Shown here one piece after another: positions 24,844-33,130 of a DNA stretch of 64,000 nt. Below the pieces are notes generated by a model. The model saw only the letters and a list, made by a program, of their open reading frames with translations, ran no database searches and was not told the DNA's origin. Position 1 is the first letter of the stretch. Each line of letters opens with the position of its first letter. Source of the stretch: Nocardia brasiliensis NBRC 14402 (GTDB lineage: Bacteria; Actinomycetota; Actinomycetes; Mycobacteriales; Mycobacteriaceae); NCBI RefSeq assembly GCF_000308475.2, contig NZ_BAFT02000063.1:85741-149740 (forward strand), given 5' to 3'. The position numbers were made by a program, and so were the translations under genes.

Positions 24844-25272
24844 ATGTCAGTCAAAGTTCCATCGTTGGAAGAGCGGGTGGCGGTGCTGGAGCGTAAACGA
24901 GAGCAAGCGGAGGGCGACAGGATCGCCTATCAGGACACCCTCATCGACACGCGTGAACGAGTCGTCAACGTCGAGTACGGGATGGCACGTGTGAAAGAGG
25001 TCGTCGAGTACACGCGAATTCGGTTGGACTGTCTCGAGACCGAAGTGGCAGGCGTGAAGTCGATCGCCCTGGACTCGCAGGTCCGTCTGGGCAATCTCGA
25101 GCGAGACGTGTCGGGGCTGAAGCGGGACGTGTCGGGGCTGAAGCGGGACGTGTCGGGGCTGAAGCAGGACGTGTCCGGGCTGAAACAAGGCGTGTCCGGG
25201 TTGACCCGCAGTGTCGATGCGATCGTGTCGCACTTCGGGATCGTGCTGCCGGCGGAGGAAGCTCAGCCGTGA
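24844..25272 (+). CDS. Coiled-coil protein with heptad repeats
   Basis: This 142-residue, highly charged protein is almost entirely predicted coiled coil, from VPSLEERVAVLERKREQAEGD onward. Five consecutive heptads of the type RDVSGLK occupy residues 87-121, encoded by 21-bp tandem DNA repeats. The end is VDAIVSHFGIVLPAEEAQP. There is no signal peptide or membrane helix. Its function is unknown; it looks like an oligomerising structural protein. It starts after AGGGGGATCTAC and is followed 6 bp later by another unknown gene, probably in one transcript. Confidence 0.75.
   Translation: MSVKVPSLEERVAVLERKREQAEGDRIAYQDTLIDTRERVVNVEYGMARVKEVVEYTRIRLDCLETEVAGVKSIALDSQVRLGNLERDVSGLKRDVSGLKRDVSGLKQDVSGLKQGVSGLTRSVDAIVSHFGIVLPAEEAQP
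25102..25206 (+). repeat. Five 21-bp tandem repeats encoding RDVSGLK heptads
   Basis: The copies are at 25102-25122, 25123-25143, 25144-25164, 25165-25185 and 25186-25206. The second and third are identical at DNA level; the fourth and fifth diverge by a few bases. This is the pattern expected from recent slippage expansion inside a coding sequence. Confidence 0.85.
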
Positions 25273-25278
25273 GCTGAA

Positions 25279-25935
25279 ATGGCTGCGGGGCGGGTCTGCA
25301 CCGGCAATGATGCCGGTGTGGACGAACAGATGTACGAGCGATCGCGGCGCGGGTTGCATGCGGTGGCGGAATTGTTGATCGCGGGGCCGCAGTATCGGCA
25401 GTACGAGACCATCCGGCTACGGGTGGTGCACCAGGGGTTCGGCGGGGTGCAGTGGCCGGTGTCGGTGGTCGGCGCCGAACTGGTCTGGCCGGAGGGGCGC
25501 GCGGCGCTGGCGGGGACGTATCGGGAACTCGGAAAGCTCGCGAACATCGAACCGGGGGCGCCGGACGGGCTGTACAAGGACACCACCGGCGTGGAACCGG
25601 ACAGCGCGATGGAGATAGATCCGGTCGCGGCGCAGCAGATCAGCGACTGGTTCGCCCTGGGGGACAAGGCTTTGCGATGTCTGGCCCCGGACAGCACGCC
25701 GGTGCTCTGGCCCGAGCACTTCGACCTGTCCAGCGCGGTAGGCGAGGTGAATTACGGTGTGTCACCGGGGGATTCGGCCCACCCCGGACCTTATGCGTAT
25801 GTAGGCCCGTGGACACCGCGCACAGGCGCGTTCTGGAACGCCCCCTTCGGCGCGCTGCGCCCGGGCACCGAATTCGACTCGGCAGCAAGCCTCTTGGCGT
25901 TCTTCGAGGAAGGCCGCGCCCAGGCGGCCGGTTAG
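25279..25935 (+). CDS. Conserved hypothetical protein
   Basis: I do not recognise a family for this 218-residue soluble protein. Visible features are YERSRRGLHAVAELLIAGPQ at the N-terminus, a beta-rich middle (TIRLRVVHQGFGGVQWPVSVVGAELVWPEG), LWPEHFDLSSAVGEVNYGVSPGDS and a C-terminal HPGPYAYVGPWTPRTGAFWNAPFG. The Trp/Gly/Pro-rich C-terminal motifs suggest a small ligand-binding beta domain. There is no signal peptide. It lies 6 bp after the coiled-coil gene. The annotated ATG is the longest; an in-frame GTG at 25321 starts closer to the conserved part. Confidence 0.7.
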   Translation: MAAGRVCTGNDAGVDEQMYERSRRGLHAVAELLIAGPQYRQYETIRLRVVHQGFGGVQWPVSVVGAELVWPEGRAALAGTYRELGKLANIEPGAPDGLYKDTTGVEPDSAMEIDPVAAQQISDWFALGDKALRCLAPDSTPVLWPEHFDLSSAVGEVNYGVSPGDSAHPGPYAYVGPWTPRTGAFWNAPFGALRPGTEFDSAASLLAFFEEGRAQAAG

Positions 25936-25936
25936 G

Positions 25937-26024
25937 CGCACCCTTTCTGCCATGCGCACCCTTTCTGTCTTCTCGCACCCGCTGTGGCCTGGCAGAACGG
26001 GTGCGAGAAGACAGAAAGGGTGCG
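25937..26024. repeat. Palindromic intergenic element with 27-bp perfect arms plus an extra half-copy
   Basis: A 27-nt arm at 25955-25981 (beginning CGCACCCTTTCTGTC and ending CTCGCACCCG) is perfectly inverted at 25998-26024, with a 16-base loop. A truncated direct copy, CGCACCCTTTCTG, precedes it at 25937-25949. It lies between convergent genes and can fold into a very stable hairpin on either strand, so it may also terminate both transcripts. A diverged relative occurs at 48302-48375. Confidence 0.85.
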
Positions 26025-26067
26025 GCGACGGTCTGAACCGCGCACTGGCATGCGGGGCAGCCGGGCG

Positions 26068-26625
26068 CTAGCGGGCGGCGCGGTGGTTGTCGCCGGCCAG
26101 GCGACCGCGGCGGATCAGCGCGCGCTTGGTGCCGGGGGCGATGGCGGCCGCGTCGAGTTGCGCTTCCGGGTCGGGGTCGTCGGGATTCGGGCGGACGAAC
26201 AGGGTGACCGTGGCGGCGGGGGTGAAGCCGCTGCGGGTCATCAGTGCGGTGGAGGCCGCGTTGCGGTCTTCGACGTCGGTGACGATGCGGCGCGCGCCGC
26301 GGGCGAACAGCGCCTCGGAGCAGACGTCGACCAAGCGCCGGGCGATCCCGTGCCCCTGCATATCCGGCGCGACGGCGATCCATTCGAGGTAGGCCCAGTC
26401 GTCGCGGTTCTCGAACTCCATCGACCCGAGCACGAAACCGACCACGCGGTCGGAATCGAGGGCGACCCAGCAGGCGTTGTCGGGGCTGTCGAGGTGCTCG
26501 GCGACCGAGGTGAGCGACCACGAGGTGTACGGCTTGGTGGTGATGTCGAAGACTTCGTGGCCGAGATCGAGGACCTGGCGCAGGTGGCCGAGACCCATCG
26601 GGACGATCACTACGGCAGAATCCAT
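26068..26625 (-). CDS. GNAT family N-acetyltransferase (RimI-like)
   Basis: This 185-residue protein has the GNAT acetyl-CoA binding core: YLEWIAVAPDMQGHGIARRLVDVCSEALFARGARRI, with the pyrophosphate-binding Q-G-H-G-I-A-R motif, then VEDRNAASTALMTRSGFTP. The N-terminal half (PYTSWSLTSVAEHL; FVLGSMEFENRDDW) resembles RimI/Naa10-type protein N-terminal acetyltransferases. The substrate is not determined. A polar C-terminal tail of about 40 residues follows the domain. It lies downstream of ku in the same direction. Confidence 0.8.
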   Translation of the reverse strand: MDSAVVIVPMGLGHLRQVLDLGHEVFDITTKPYTSWSLTSVAEHLDSPDNACWVALDSDRVVGFVLGSMEFENRDDWAYLEWIAVAPDMQGHGIARRLVDVCSEALFARGARRIVTDVEDRNAASTALMTRSGFTPAATVTLFVRPNPDDPDPEAQLDAAAIAPGTKRALIRRGRLAGDNHRAAR

Positions 26626-26659
26626 GCCGACAGTTTGCCAGCAGGACGCGCCTCGGCCC

Positions 26660-27589
26660 TCACGCGCCCTTACGGGCCGCGGTCTTCTTCGCCGGCTTGT
26701 CGGCGGTCTTCTTCGCGGCTTTCTTGGCCGGAGCTTTCTTCGCGGCGGCTTTCTTGGCGGTCTTCTTCGCGGGCGCGGCCTTGCCGTTGTCCTCGGCGGT
26801 GCTGCGCCGCCCGCTGGCTTCCAGGCTGCGCTGCAGAGCGGCGACCAGGTCGACCACCTCGGCGTCCATGTCCGCGGGCACGGACTCGGGCTGCTCGGGC
26901 ACCTTGCCGGTGCCGCTGGCGATCGCCTCGTCCAGCAGCCGCTTCAACTCGATCTGGTACTCGTCGGTGAACTGGTCCGGGTCGAAATCGTCGGACATGG
27001 TCTCGACCAGCGTCTCGGCCATCTTGATCTCTTGCGGTTTCGGTTCGGCGACACCGTCGAGGGATTCGAATTCCACCTCGCGGACCTCGTCGGGCCACAG
27101 CAGCGTCTGCAGTACCAGCACGCCCTCGTGCACGCGCAGCGCGGCGAGCCTGGTCTTCTGGCGCAGCGTGAAATGCACCAGCGCGGTGCGGTCGATCCGT
27201 TCCAGCGTGGTGGCCAGCAGTACGTAGGCCTTGGGCGTGCTGGAGTCGGGCTCGAGGTAGTAGCTCTTCTCGTACAGGATCGGATCGATCTGCTCGGACG
27301 GCACGAACTGCAGCACGGGGATCTCGTGCTTCTCGGCGGCGGGCAGTTTGGCGAAGTCCTCGTCGGTCAGGATGACCTTGTCGCCGTCGGGGGATTCGTA
27401 GGCCTTGTCGATATCGGCGTACTGCACGGATTTACCGCAGACGGTGCAAACACGGTCGTATTTGATCCGGCCGCCGTCCTTGGCGTGCACCTGGTGGAAG
27501 CGGATGTCGTGGTCCTCGGTGGCGGTGTACACCTTGACCGGGACGTTCACCAGCCCGAATGCGATCGAGCCTTTCCAGATCGACCTCAC
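26660..27589 (-). CDS. ku: Non-homologous end-joining protein Ku
   Basis: This 309-residue bacterial Ku begins SIWKGSIAFGLVNVPVKVYTATED and contains the zinc-hook-like VCTVCGKSV. The core is ITDEDFAKLP-like LTDEDFAKLPAAEKHEIPVLQFV, YEKSYYLEPD, RLAALRVHEGVLVLQTLLWPDEVR and DQFTDEYQIELKRLLDEAI. Homodimeric Ku binds DNA ends and recruits ligase D. After residue 260 it has a Lys/Ala/Pro-rich histone-H1-like tail (KKTAKKAAAKK, APAKKAAKKT) seen in other actinobacterial Ku proteins. No ligD lies within the window. The GTG at 27589 is the start. Confidence 0.94.
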   Translation of the reverse strand: MRSIWKGSIAFGLVNVPVKVYTATEDHDIRFHQVHAKDGGRIKYDRVCTVCGKSVQYADIDKAYESPDGDKVILTDEDFAKLPAAEKHEIPVLQFVPSEQIDPILYEKSYYLEPDSSTPKAYVLLATTLERIDRTALVHFTLRQKTRLAALRVHEGVLVLQTLLWPDEVREVEFESLDGVAEPKPQEIKMAETLVETMSDDFDPDQFTDEYQIELKRLLDEAIASGTGKVPEQPESVPADMDAEVVDLVAALQRSLEASGRRSTAEDNGKAAPAKKTAKKAAAKKAPAKKAAKKTADKPAKKTAARKGA

Positions 27590-27677
27590 TGCTGCATCCC
27601 CTCGACGCGGGTACCGCGTCCGCGAACCCGGCGATCCACCGGTTCGGGACGGATGAGTGCTGGACGGTAAGGCCCAC

Positions 27678-28790
27678 TCATTCCTCCATGATGGCGGACG
27701 GTATTCGAATACGCGAGCGAATGGGCGTCCCGAGTGTCGCGGCGGCGACGCGCCGACGGACCGGGGGCGGCAAGGTGCCGAACAGGCCGAGCATGGCTCT
27801 GACGGTGCCATTCAAGTCGGTACGGCCCGATAGATAGGCGCGCTGCGCGCTCGGCGGAAGCGTGAAAAACGCGTCGAAAAAAACCGGGAGGTCGGTTGTG
27901 GGTAGGCCGAGCAGCGCCCGCAACCCGGCGGCTCGCAGGCGGTACACGGCGCGCGCCGAAACCGGCCATGCCGCAGCGCCGAGTGCGACGGTATCGGCGG
28001 CGGCGAGCGCGGCGGCCACGCTGTAGCCGGTGGCCGGATGCGCGAAACCGCCCGCCGCGCCGAAGGTGTACCGGCCCGGCCTGCCGCCTTCGACTGGGAA
28101 GCGGACTCGCTCGACCCGTTCGTCGCCGGTGACTTCGATCCCGCGCGAACGCAATCGGTGCAGCAGCCGATCGCGCAGCTCGCGGCCGTCGAGGGCGGGC
28201 CGCCCGACCAGACAGGTCTCCTCGAGCAGCATCGTGTCGCCGCCGAGCGGGACCGCGTAGAGAAACGAGCGCGGTGCGTCGGCGGCCGCGCCGTTGTCCG
28301 GCCGCCAGTCCATGAACATCGGTTCGATGCCGGAGCAGCGATCCCGGTCGAGCATCAGCCCGTACGCCGTCTGCTCGGCCAGTACGGGGGACCGGCCGAT
28401 CCCGCGGGCATCGACCACCCGCCGACCGCGCAGCACGGTGCCGGAGGCCAGCACCGCGGTGCCGGGCCCGCACTCGACCGCGCGATCGGCGATGATCCGC
28501 GCCCCCGTCACGTCCAGCGAATCCTGTAGCCGTGCCGTTTCGAGCACGACGTAGGGCCGATCGATCCGGTGCACGCGGGTACCCCAGGCCACCGGCTGCG
28601 CGACTGTCGCGGCCACCGCGTCCTTCGCGAGCCAATCCGGGAGTTCATCGGCCCACGCCGCATACGTGGCGTGCCACCGCCGTTCGGGCGCGGGGTCCAC
28701 CACGGTCACCGTCGAACCGCGGACCAGACAGCGATGCGCCAGCGCGCGTCCCGCCGGTCCCAGCCCACAGACCACGACATCGACAGTCAC
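27678..28790 (-). CDS. Lycopene cyclase family FAD-dependent protein
   Basis: This 370-residue protein starts with a dinucleotide-binding motif VVVCGLGPAGRALAHRCLVRG and has the lycopene beta-cyclase sequences MFMDWRPD, FLYAVPLGGDTMLLEETCLVGRPAL and FGAAGGFAHPATGYSVAAALAAAD, followed by FFTLPPSAQRAYLSGRTDLNGTVRAMLGLFG. The family closes the ends of lycopene to beta-ionone rings in carotenoid synthesis. No other crt gene is in the window, so it acts with genes elsewhere. The GTG at 28790 starts at the FAD-binding strand. Confidence 0.88.
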   Translation of the reverse strand: MTVDVVVCGLGPAGRALAHRCLVRGSTVTVVDPAPERRWHATYAAWADELPDWLAKDAVAATVAQPVAWGTRVHRIDRPYVVLETARLQDSLDVTGARIIADRAVECGPGTAVLASGTVLRGRRVVDARGIGRSPVLAEQTAYGLMLDRDRCSGIEPMFMDWRPDNGAAADAPRSFLYAVPLGGDTMLLEETCLVGRPALDGRELRDRLLHRLRSRGIEVTGDERVERVRFPVEGGRPGRYTFGAAGGFAHPATGYSVAAALAAADTVALGAAAWPVSARAVYRLRAAGLRALLGLPTTDLPVFFDAFFTLPPSAQRAYLSGRTDLNGTVRAMLGLFGTLPPPVRRRVAAATLGTPIRSRIRIPSAIMEE

Positions 28791-28995
28791 GCCGCCACCC
28801 GCCGCGAGCCGGCACCGGCCCGGCGGCTGCCCGATGTCGCACAGGCAGCTCGCCATGAGTGTGTTGTCGGCTTGGGGCCGCCGACAGTCCGGCACCGCGG
28901 TCCGGTTCCACGCGATGTGCGAACACCTGGCGCCGGGGTGCGGCGTGTCTCACCGTGCGGTGAAAGGTGTTCGTCCACAAGTCTTTTCGCTGGAA

Positions 28996-29781
28996 TCAGA
29001 GGCCGCCGGTGGAGAGGAGGCCGCCGTCCACACGGACCGTTTCGCCGGTGATCCAGGCGGCTTCGTCGGAGACCAGGAAGCCGATGAGGCGGGCGACGTC
29101 CTCCGGGGTGCCGAGGCGTTTCAGCGGGTAGACGCTCGCCGCGCGTTCCTCGTCGGCGGAGTACAGCGCGTCGGCGAACTTCGTCTTGATCACGCCGGGC
29201 GCGACGGCGTTCACCCGGATCTTCGGGCCGAGCTGCCACGCCAGTTCGTCGGTGAGCCGGATGAGCGCGGCCTTGGACGCGCCGTAGGCGGCGATCACCC
29301 CGGACGAGCGCAGGCCCGCGACGCTGGCCACATTCACCACCGCACCGCCGTGCGCACCCATCCACGCCTTGTACGCCAGCTGCACGTAGCCGAGCGCCGC
29401 GACGACGTTCACGTCGAAGATCTTGCGGACCGCGTCGAGATCGGCCTCCATCAGCGAGCCGAACACGGGATTGATGCCGGTGTTGTTGATCAGGATGTCC
29501 ACCGACCCGAACTCGGCCATCATCCGGTCGATCGAGGCGGCGCGGTCTTCGGCGTGACCGGAGTTGCCGGCCAGCGCCACGACCTCGCCCCGATGACCGC
29601 GCGCTCGCAGGTCTGCGGCGGCTTCCTCCAGCGGATCCTTCTTGCGGGCGCTGATCAACACGTTCGCGCCCCGGCTGAGCAGCTCCGCCGCCACCGCCTT
29701 GCCGATGCCCCGGCTGGCCCCGGTGACCAAAGCGCTCTTGCCCACTAGATCGGTCGCGGTGCCGTTGTTTCGCTCACTCAT
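28996..29781 (-). CDS. SDR family oxidoreductase
   Basis: This 261-residue classical short-chain dehydrogenase has the cofactor motif VTGASRGIGKAVA, NNTGINPVFG in place of the usual NNAG, the catalytic Ser in VVNVASVAGL, and YGASKAALIRL for Tyr and Lys. The C-terminal VRVDGGLLSTGGL is typical of the FabG-like group. The Ser/Arg after the first glycine motif suggests NADP(H). The substrate is unknown. The ATG at 29781 is chosen over 29820 because it starts the normal family N-terminus. Confidence 0.87.
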   Translation of the reverse strand: MSERNNGTATDLVGKSALVTGASRGIGKAVAAELLSRGANVLISARKKDPLEEAAADLRARGHRGEVVALAGNSGHAEDRAASIDRMMAEFGSVDILINNTGINPVFGSLMEADLDAVRKIFDVNVVAALGYVQLAYKAWMGAHGGAVVNVASVAGLRSSGVIAAYGASKAALIRLTDELAWQLGPKIRVNAVAPGVIKTKFADALYSADEERAASVYPLKRLGTPEDVARLIGFLVSDEAAWITGETVRVDGGLLSTGGL

Positions 29782-29941
29782 GCAACCGCAGGTTACTCGC
29801 CGTTCAGTTACGGCCGTCACATACCGATCGCGGGGTGTGAAGGGCTGCTCCGATCACGGGTAAAATCGGTGGTTCTTGTGTGTAAGCCGTCGCACAATCG
29901 AGTAGCAACCGCCCAGCACTACCGATCCGGAGGAGAAACCT

Positions 29942-31573
29942 GTGATCACCGCGACCGACCTGGAGGTCCGGGCCGGAGTCCGCACGCTGCTGTCGGCCCC
30001 TGGACCGGCATTGCGGGTGCAGTCCGGCGACCGGATCGGACTGGTCGGGCGCAACGGTGCGGGCAAGACCACCACGCTGCGCATCCTGGCCGGCGAGGGC
30101 GAACCGTACGCCGGAAAGATCTTGCGCTCCAGCGATATCGGCTATCTGCCGCAGGATCCGCGGGAGGGCAACCTGGATGTGCTCGCGCGTGATCGCGTGC
30201 TGTCCGCGCGCGGACTGGACACCCTGATCCGCGATATGGAGAAGCAGCAGGCGCTGATGGCCGAGGTGGCCGACGAGAACGAGCGCGAGAAGGCGGTGCG
30301 CAAGTACGGCAGGCTCGAGGATCGTTTCTCGGCACTGGGTGGCTACGTCGCCGAGAGCGACGCGGCCCGCATCTGCCACAGCCTCGGCCTGCCCGACCGG
30401 GTGCTCGGCCAGGCCCTGCGCACCCTCTCGGGTGGTCAGCGGCGTCGAATCGAGTTGGCGCGCATCCTGTTCGCCGCGTCCGACGGCAGCGGCGGCCGCT
30501 CCGACACCATCCTGCTGCTGGACGAGCCGACCAACCACCTCGATGCCGACTCGATCACCTGGCTGCGCGGCTTCCTGCAGAACCACGACGGTGGTCTCAT
30601 CGTGATCAGCCACGACGTGGAACTGCTCGGCGATGTGGTGAACAAGGTGTGGTTCCTCGACGCGGTGCGCGGCGAGGCCGACGTCTACAACATGGGCTGG
30701 CAGAAGTACCTGGATGCGCGCGCCACCGACGAACAGCGCCGCAGGCGCGAACGCGCCAATGCCGAGAAGAAGGCGAGCGCGCTGCGGGTGCAGGCCGCCA
30801 AGCTCGGCGCCAAGGCCACGAAAGCCACTGCGGCACAGAACATGGCCAAGCGGGCCGACCGGTTGATGGCCGAACTCGACGACGTGCGCGTCGCCGACAA
30901 GGTGGCCAGGATCAAGTTCCCCGAGCCCGCGCCCTGCGGCAAGACACCGCTGATGGCGGAGAACCTGACCAAGATGTACGGCTCGCTGGAGATCTTCGCG
31001 GGGGTGGATCTCGCGATCGATCGCGGCAGCCGGGTGGTGGTGCTCGGGCTCAACGGCGCGGGCAAGACCACGCTGCTGCGGCTGCTCGCCGGGGTGGAAC
31101 AGCCCACCGCGGGCAGTCTGGTGCCGGGCCACGGCATGAAGGTCGGGTATTTCGCGCAGGAGCACGACACCCTCGACGACAACGCGACGGTCTGGGAGAA
31201 CATCCGGCATGCCGCGCCGGACGCGGGGGAGCAGGACCTGCGCGGCCTGCTCGGCGCGTTCATGTTCACCGGTCCCCAGTTGGACCAGCCCGCGGGCACC
31301 CTGTCCGGTGGTGAGAAGACGCGGTTGGCGCTCGCCGGACTGGTGTCTTCGGCTGCCAATGTGTTGCTGCTCGACGAGCCGACCAACAACCTCGATCCGG
31401 TCTCGCGCGAACAAGTGCTGGATGCGCTGCGCACTTACGCCGGCGCGGTCGTCCTCGTCACGCACGATCCGGGGGCCGCTGAGGCGCTCTCGCCGGAGCG
31501 GGTGATCTTGCTACCGGACGGTACGGAGGACCACTGGTCCGCGGATTATCTGGAATTGATTCAGCTCGCGTGA
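29942..31573 (+). CDS. ABC-F family ATPase (translation factor type)
   Basis: This 543-residue protein has two ABC ATPase domains in tandem and no membrane segment. The first has GRNGAGKTT (about 36-44), LSGGQRRRIELARIL and LLLDEPTNHLD. The linker (EQRRRRERANAEKKASALRVQAAKLG) is the ABC-F P-site interaction region. The second has GLNGAGKTTLLRLL, LSGGEKTRLALAGL and LLLDEPTNNLD. Members bind the ribosome and adjust translation or protect against ribosome-targeting drugs; it corresponds in position to M. tuberculosis Rv1473. The GTG start has a strong GGAGGAG site. Confidence 0.92.
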   Translation: MITATDLEVRAGVRTLLSAPGPALRVQSGDRIGLVGRNGAGKTTTLRILAGEGEPYAGKILRSSDIGYLPQDPREGNLDVLARDRVLSARGLDTLIRDMEKQQALMAEVADENEREKAVRKYGRLEDRFSALGGYVAESDAARICHSLGLPDRVLGQALRTLSGGQRRRIELARILFAASDGSGGRSDTILLLDEPTNHLDADSITWLRGFLQNHDGGLIVISHDVELLGDVVNKVWFLDAVRGEADVYNMGWQKYLDARATDEQRRRRERANAEKKASALRVQAAKLGAKATKATAAQNMAKRADRLMAELDDVRVADKVARIKFPEPAPCGKTPLMAENLTKMYGSLEIFAGVDLAIDRGSRVVVLGLNGAGKTTLLRLLAGVEQPTAGSLVPGHGMKVGYFAQEHDTLDDNATVWENIRHAAPDAGEQDLRGLLGAFMFTGPQLDQPAGTLSGGEKTRLALAGLVSSAANVLLLDEPTNNLDPVSREQVLDALRTYAGAVVLVTHDPGAAEALSPERVILLPDGTEDHWSADYLELIQLA

Positions 31574-31654
31574 GTTTCATCACAAGAACCCGTTGATCAC
31601 GGCCCCTCGAGTGCTTAGCCTGGAAAGACGCTGCTCGGCGACTCGGAGGAAGCC

Positions 31655-31888
31655 ATGAGCGACAGGCCCGCACAAGTCAAAGCCACCCTGGGGAAGGGAA
31701 CCCGCGTCACGGGGAAGTCCCGTGACCGCCTACAGACCCAGTTGAAGAAGCAGTACGAGGCAGGTGCGAGCATTCGCTCGCTGGCGCGAGCAACCGGTCG
31801 CTCCTACGGCTTCATCCACAACGTATTGGTGGAGTCGCACGTGCAACTCCGCAGCCGTGGCGGCGCGAACCGCCGCAAGAGTCAGTAG
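31655..31888 (+). CDS. Small helix-turn-helix protein (Rv1473A-like)
   Basis: This 77-residue basic protein contains a single HTH: LKKQYEAGASIRSLARATGRSYGFIHNVLVESHVQLRSRGG. The N-terminal extension is Lys/Arg-rich (KATLGKGTRVTGKSRDRL). It follows the ABC-F gene by 81 bp, as the small regulator Rv1473A follows Rv1473 in M. tuberculosis, so the pair is ancestral. DNA targets are unknown. The ATG is preceded by GGAGGAA. Confidence 0.85.
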   Translation: MSDRPAQVKATLGKGTRVTGKSRDRLQTQLKKQYEAGASIRSLARATGRSYGFIHNVLVESHVQLRSRGGANRRKSQ

Positions 31889-31941
31889 CACCGCATCCGG
31901 CTCGAACCGGTTTCGGCGGAACGGATTTCGCCTGAACCGGT

Positions 31942-32161
31942 GAGTTCCCGCGCGACGGCTACGCGACAGGCCCGGACGGGGCGCTCGACTGGATCGAGGT
32001 CGACGACTCGGCACTGGACGACTACTTGGCCGGACTGCTGCGCGGGGTGGGCGAGGCGCGCGTCCTACGAGCTGCCGGCCCGGGACGCGGTGGATGAGCT
32101 TCGGCTGCTGGTGTTTCCGGTGTTGCTCGGGGAAGGGCGGCGGCTGTTCGACGGCGTCAGT
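31942..32161 (+). pseudogene. Remnant of a RibD-C/dihydrofolate reductase-like gene
   Basis: Two separated pieces in different frames match one family. At 31942-32095 the frame reads GYATGPDGALDWIEVDD, the usual N-terminal part; at 32081-32161 another frame reads DELRLLVFPVLLGEGRRLFDG, the usual C-terminal part. The roughly 100 residues that should lie between are missing and the frames do not join. The 3' end runs into the convergent ATP-grasp gene, whose stop codon overlaps it. It is best read as the debris of an insertion or deletion event. Confidence 0.7.
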
Positions 32162-33119
32162 AGCCCTCGACGGCGCCGTCCCCGTCGACGAGCAGATTGG
32201 CCAGGCTGCGGAAGATCGGCAGGCCGGTCTTGATCTCCAGGTACGCGAACTGTCCCTGCGGGTTGACCTCGAGGAAGTAGTACTCGCCGTCGCGGCCGAG
32301 CCGAATGTCCAAGACGCCGAACGACAATCCGAGCGCGCCCATCAGGGTGGCGAGCGATTTGCTGACCGAGGCGGGCAGATGCTCGGGCACGAAATCGACC
32401 GAGGTGTCCAGGCGGGAGTCGACGCGGCCGACGCCCGCCTGGGAGTCGATGCGCACCGTCCACTCCACGCCGTCCACCCAGACCACCCGCAGATCGCATT
32501 CGGCGTCGACGTAGTCCTGGAAGGTGGTCGGCGCCGCGCGGATGCCGACCAGTCTGTCGTAGTCGTGCTCGGTGATGATCCTGGTCTCCGCGAACTCGGC
32601 GCGGCTGGTCCCGGTGCGCTTGTAAACGACTGGGCCGGGCCGGGATTCGGCGAAGCTGCGGGCCTCGTCCGGGTCGTTGGTGATCAGTGTCTCCGGCACC
32701 GCGAAGCCGGCCCGCAGCGCGGTCTCCAATTGCACGATCTTGCGGGCGGCGGTGCGGTCGGCCCCCGGGTCGTTGACCCAGTGTGCCGGGATGGACCAGA
32801 GCAGACCCTGGATGAAACCGTCGCATTCGGCCTGCCGGAAGTCGTTGTCGGAGACGCGGACTCCGGCGGGCGGCTGGGTCGGATGCGGCCGGCGCCACCA
32901 GACCGAGCGGACGTCGTCGAGGCCGATCAGGTGGGAGACCGAACGGGCGGTACCGTAGCGATCCAGCCGGAAACTGCCCGACTCACGCGGAAAGTCGCGC
33001 AGGTCGAGCTGAATCGCGCTGAGCCCGTGGAATTCTCGCAGCGTCGCCGCCATGGCGGTAGCGTGCAGATCGTCGGATTCGGACACGATGAGGACTGATC
33101 CCGTCCGGCGTCCCGCCAT
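32157..33119 (-). CDS. MvdC/MvdD-type ATP-grasp peptide ligase (graspetide maturase family)
   Basis: This 320-residue enzyme shows the full graspetide-ligase pattern. It has VWWRRP (73-78), HWVNDPGADRTAARKIVQL (113-131), VPETLITNDP (141-150), the ATP-binding Lys in VVYKR (164-168), FQDYVDAECDLRVVWV (200-215), a metal-binding C-terminal block from DIRLG to EVNPQGQ (271-290) and the family end TGLPI (298-302). Such ligases use ATP to join Thr/Ser/Lys side chains of a ribosomal peptide to Asp/Glu side chains, making ester or amide macrocycles. It starts 11 bp after a gene for a small protein with a Thr/Ser/Asp-rich end, its probable substrate. Family assignment is strong; the product is unknown. 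Confidence 0.85.
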   Translation of the reverse strand: MAGRRTGSVLIVSESDDLHATAMAATLREFHGLSAIQLDLRDFPRESGSFRLDRYGTARSVSHLIGLDDVRSVWWRRPHPTQPPAGVRVSDNDFRQAECDGFIQGLLWSIPAHWVNDPGADRTAARKIVQLETALRAGFAVPETLITNDPDEARSFAESRPGPVVYKRTGTSRAEFAETRIITEHDYDRLVGIRAAPTTFQDYVDAECDLRVVWVDGVEWTVRIDSQAGVGRVDSRLDTSVDFVPEHLPASVSKSLATLMGALGLSFGVLDIRLGRDGEYYFLEVNPQGQFAYLEIKTGLPIFRSLANLLVDGDGAVEGY

Positions 33120-33130
33120 GAATGCGCCGA

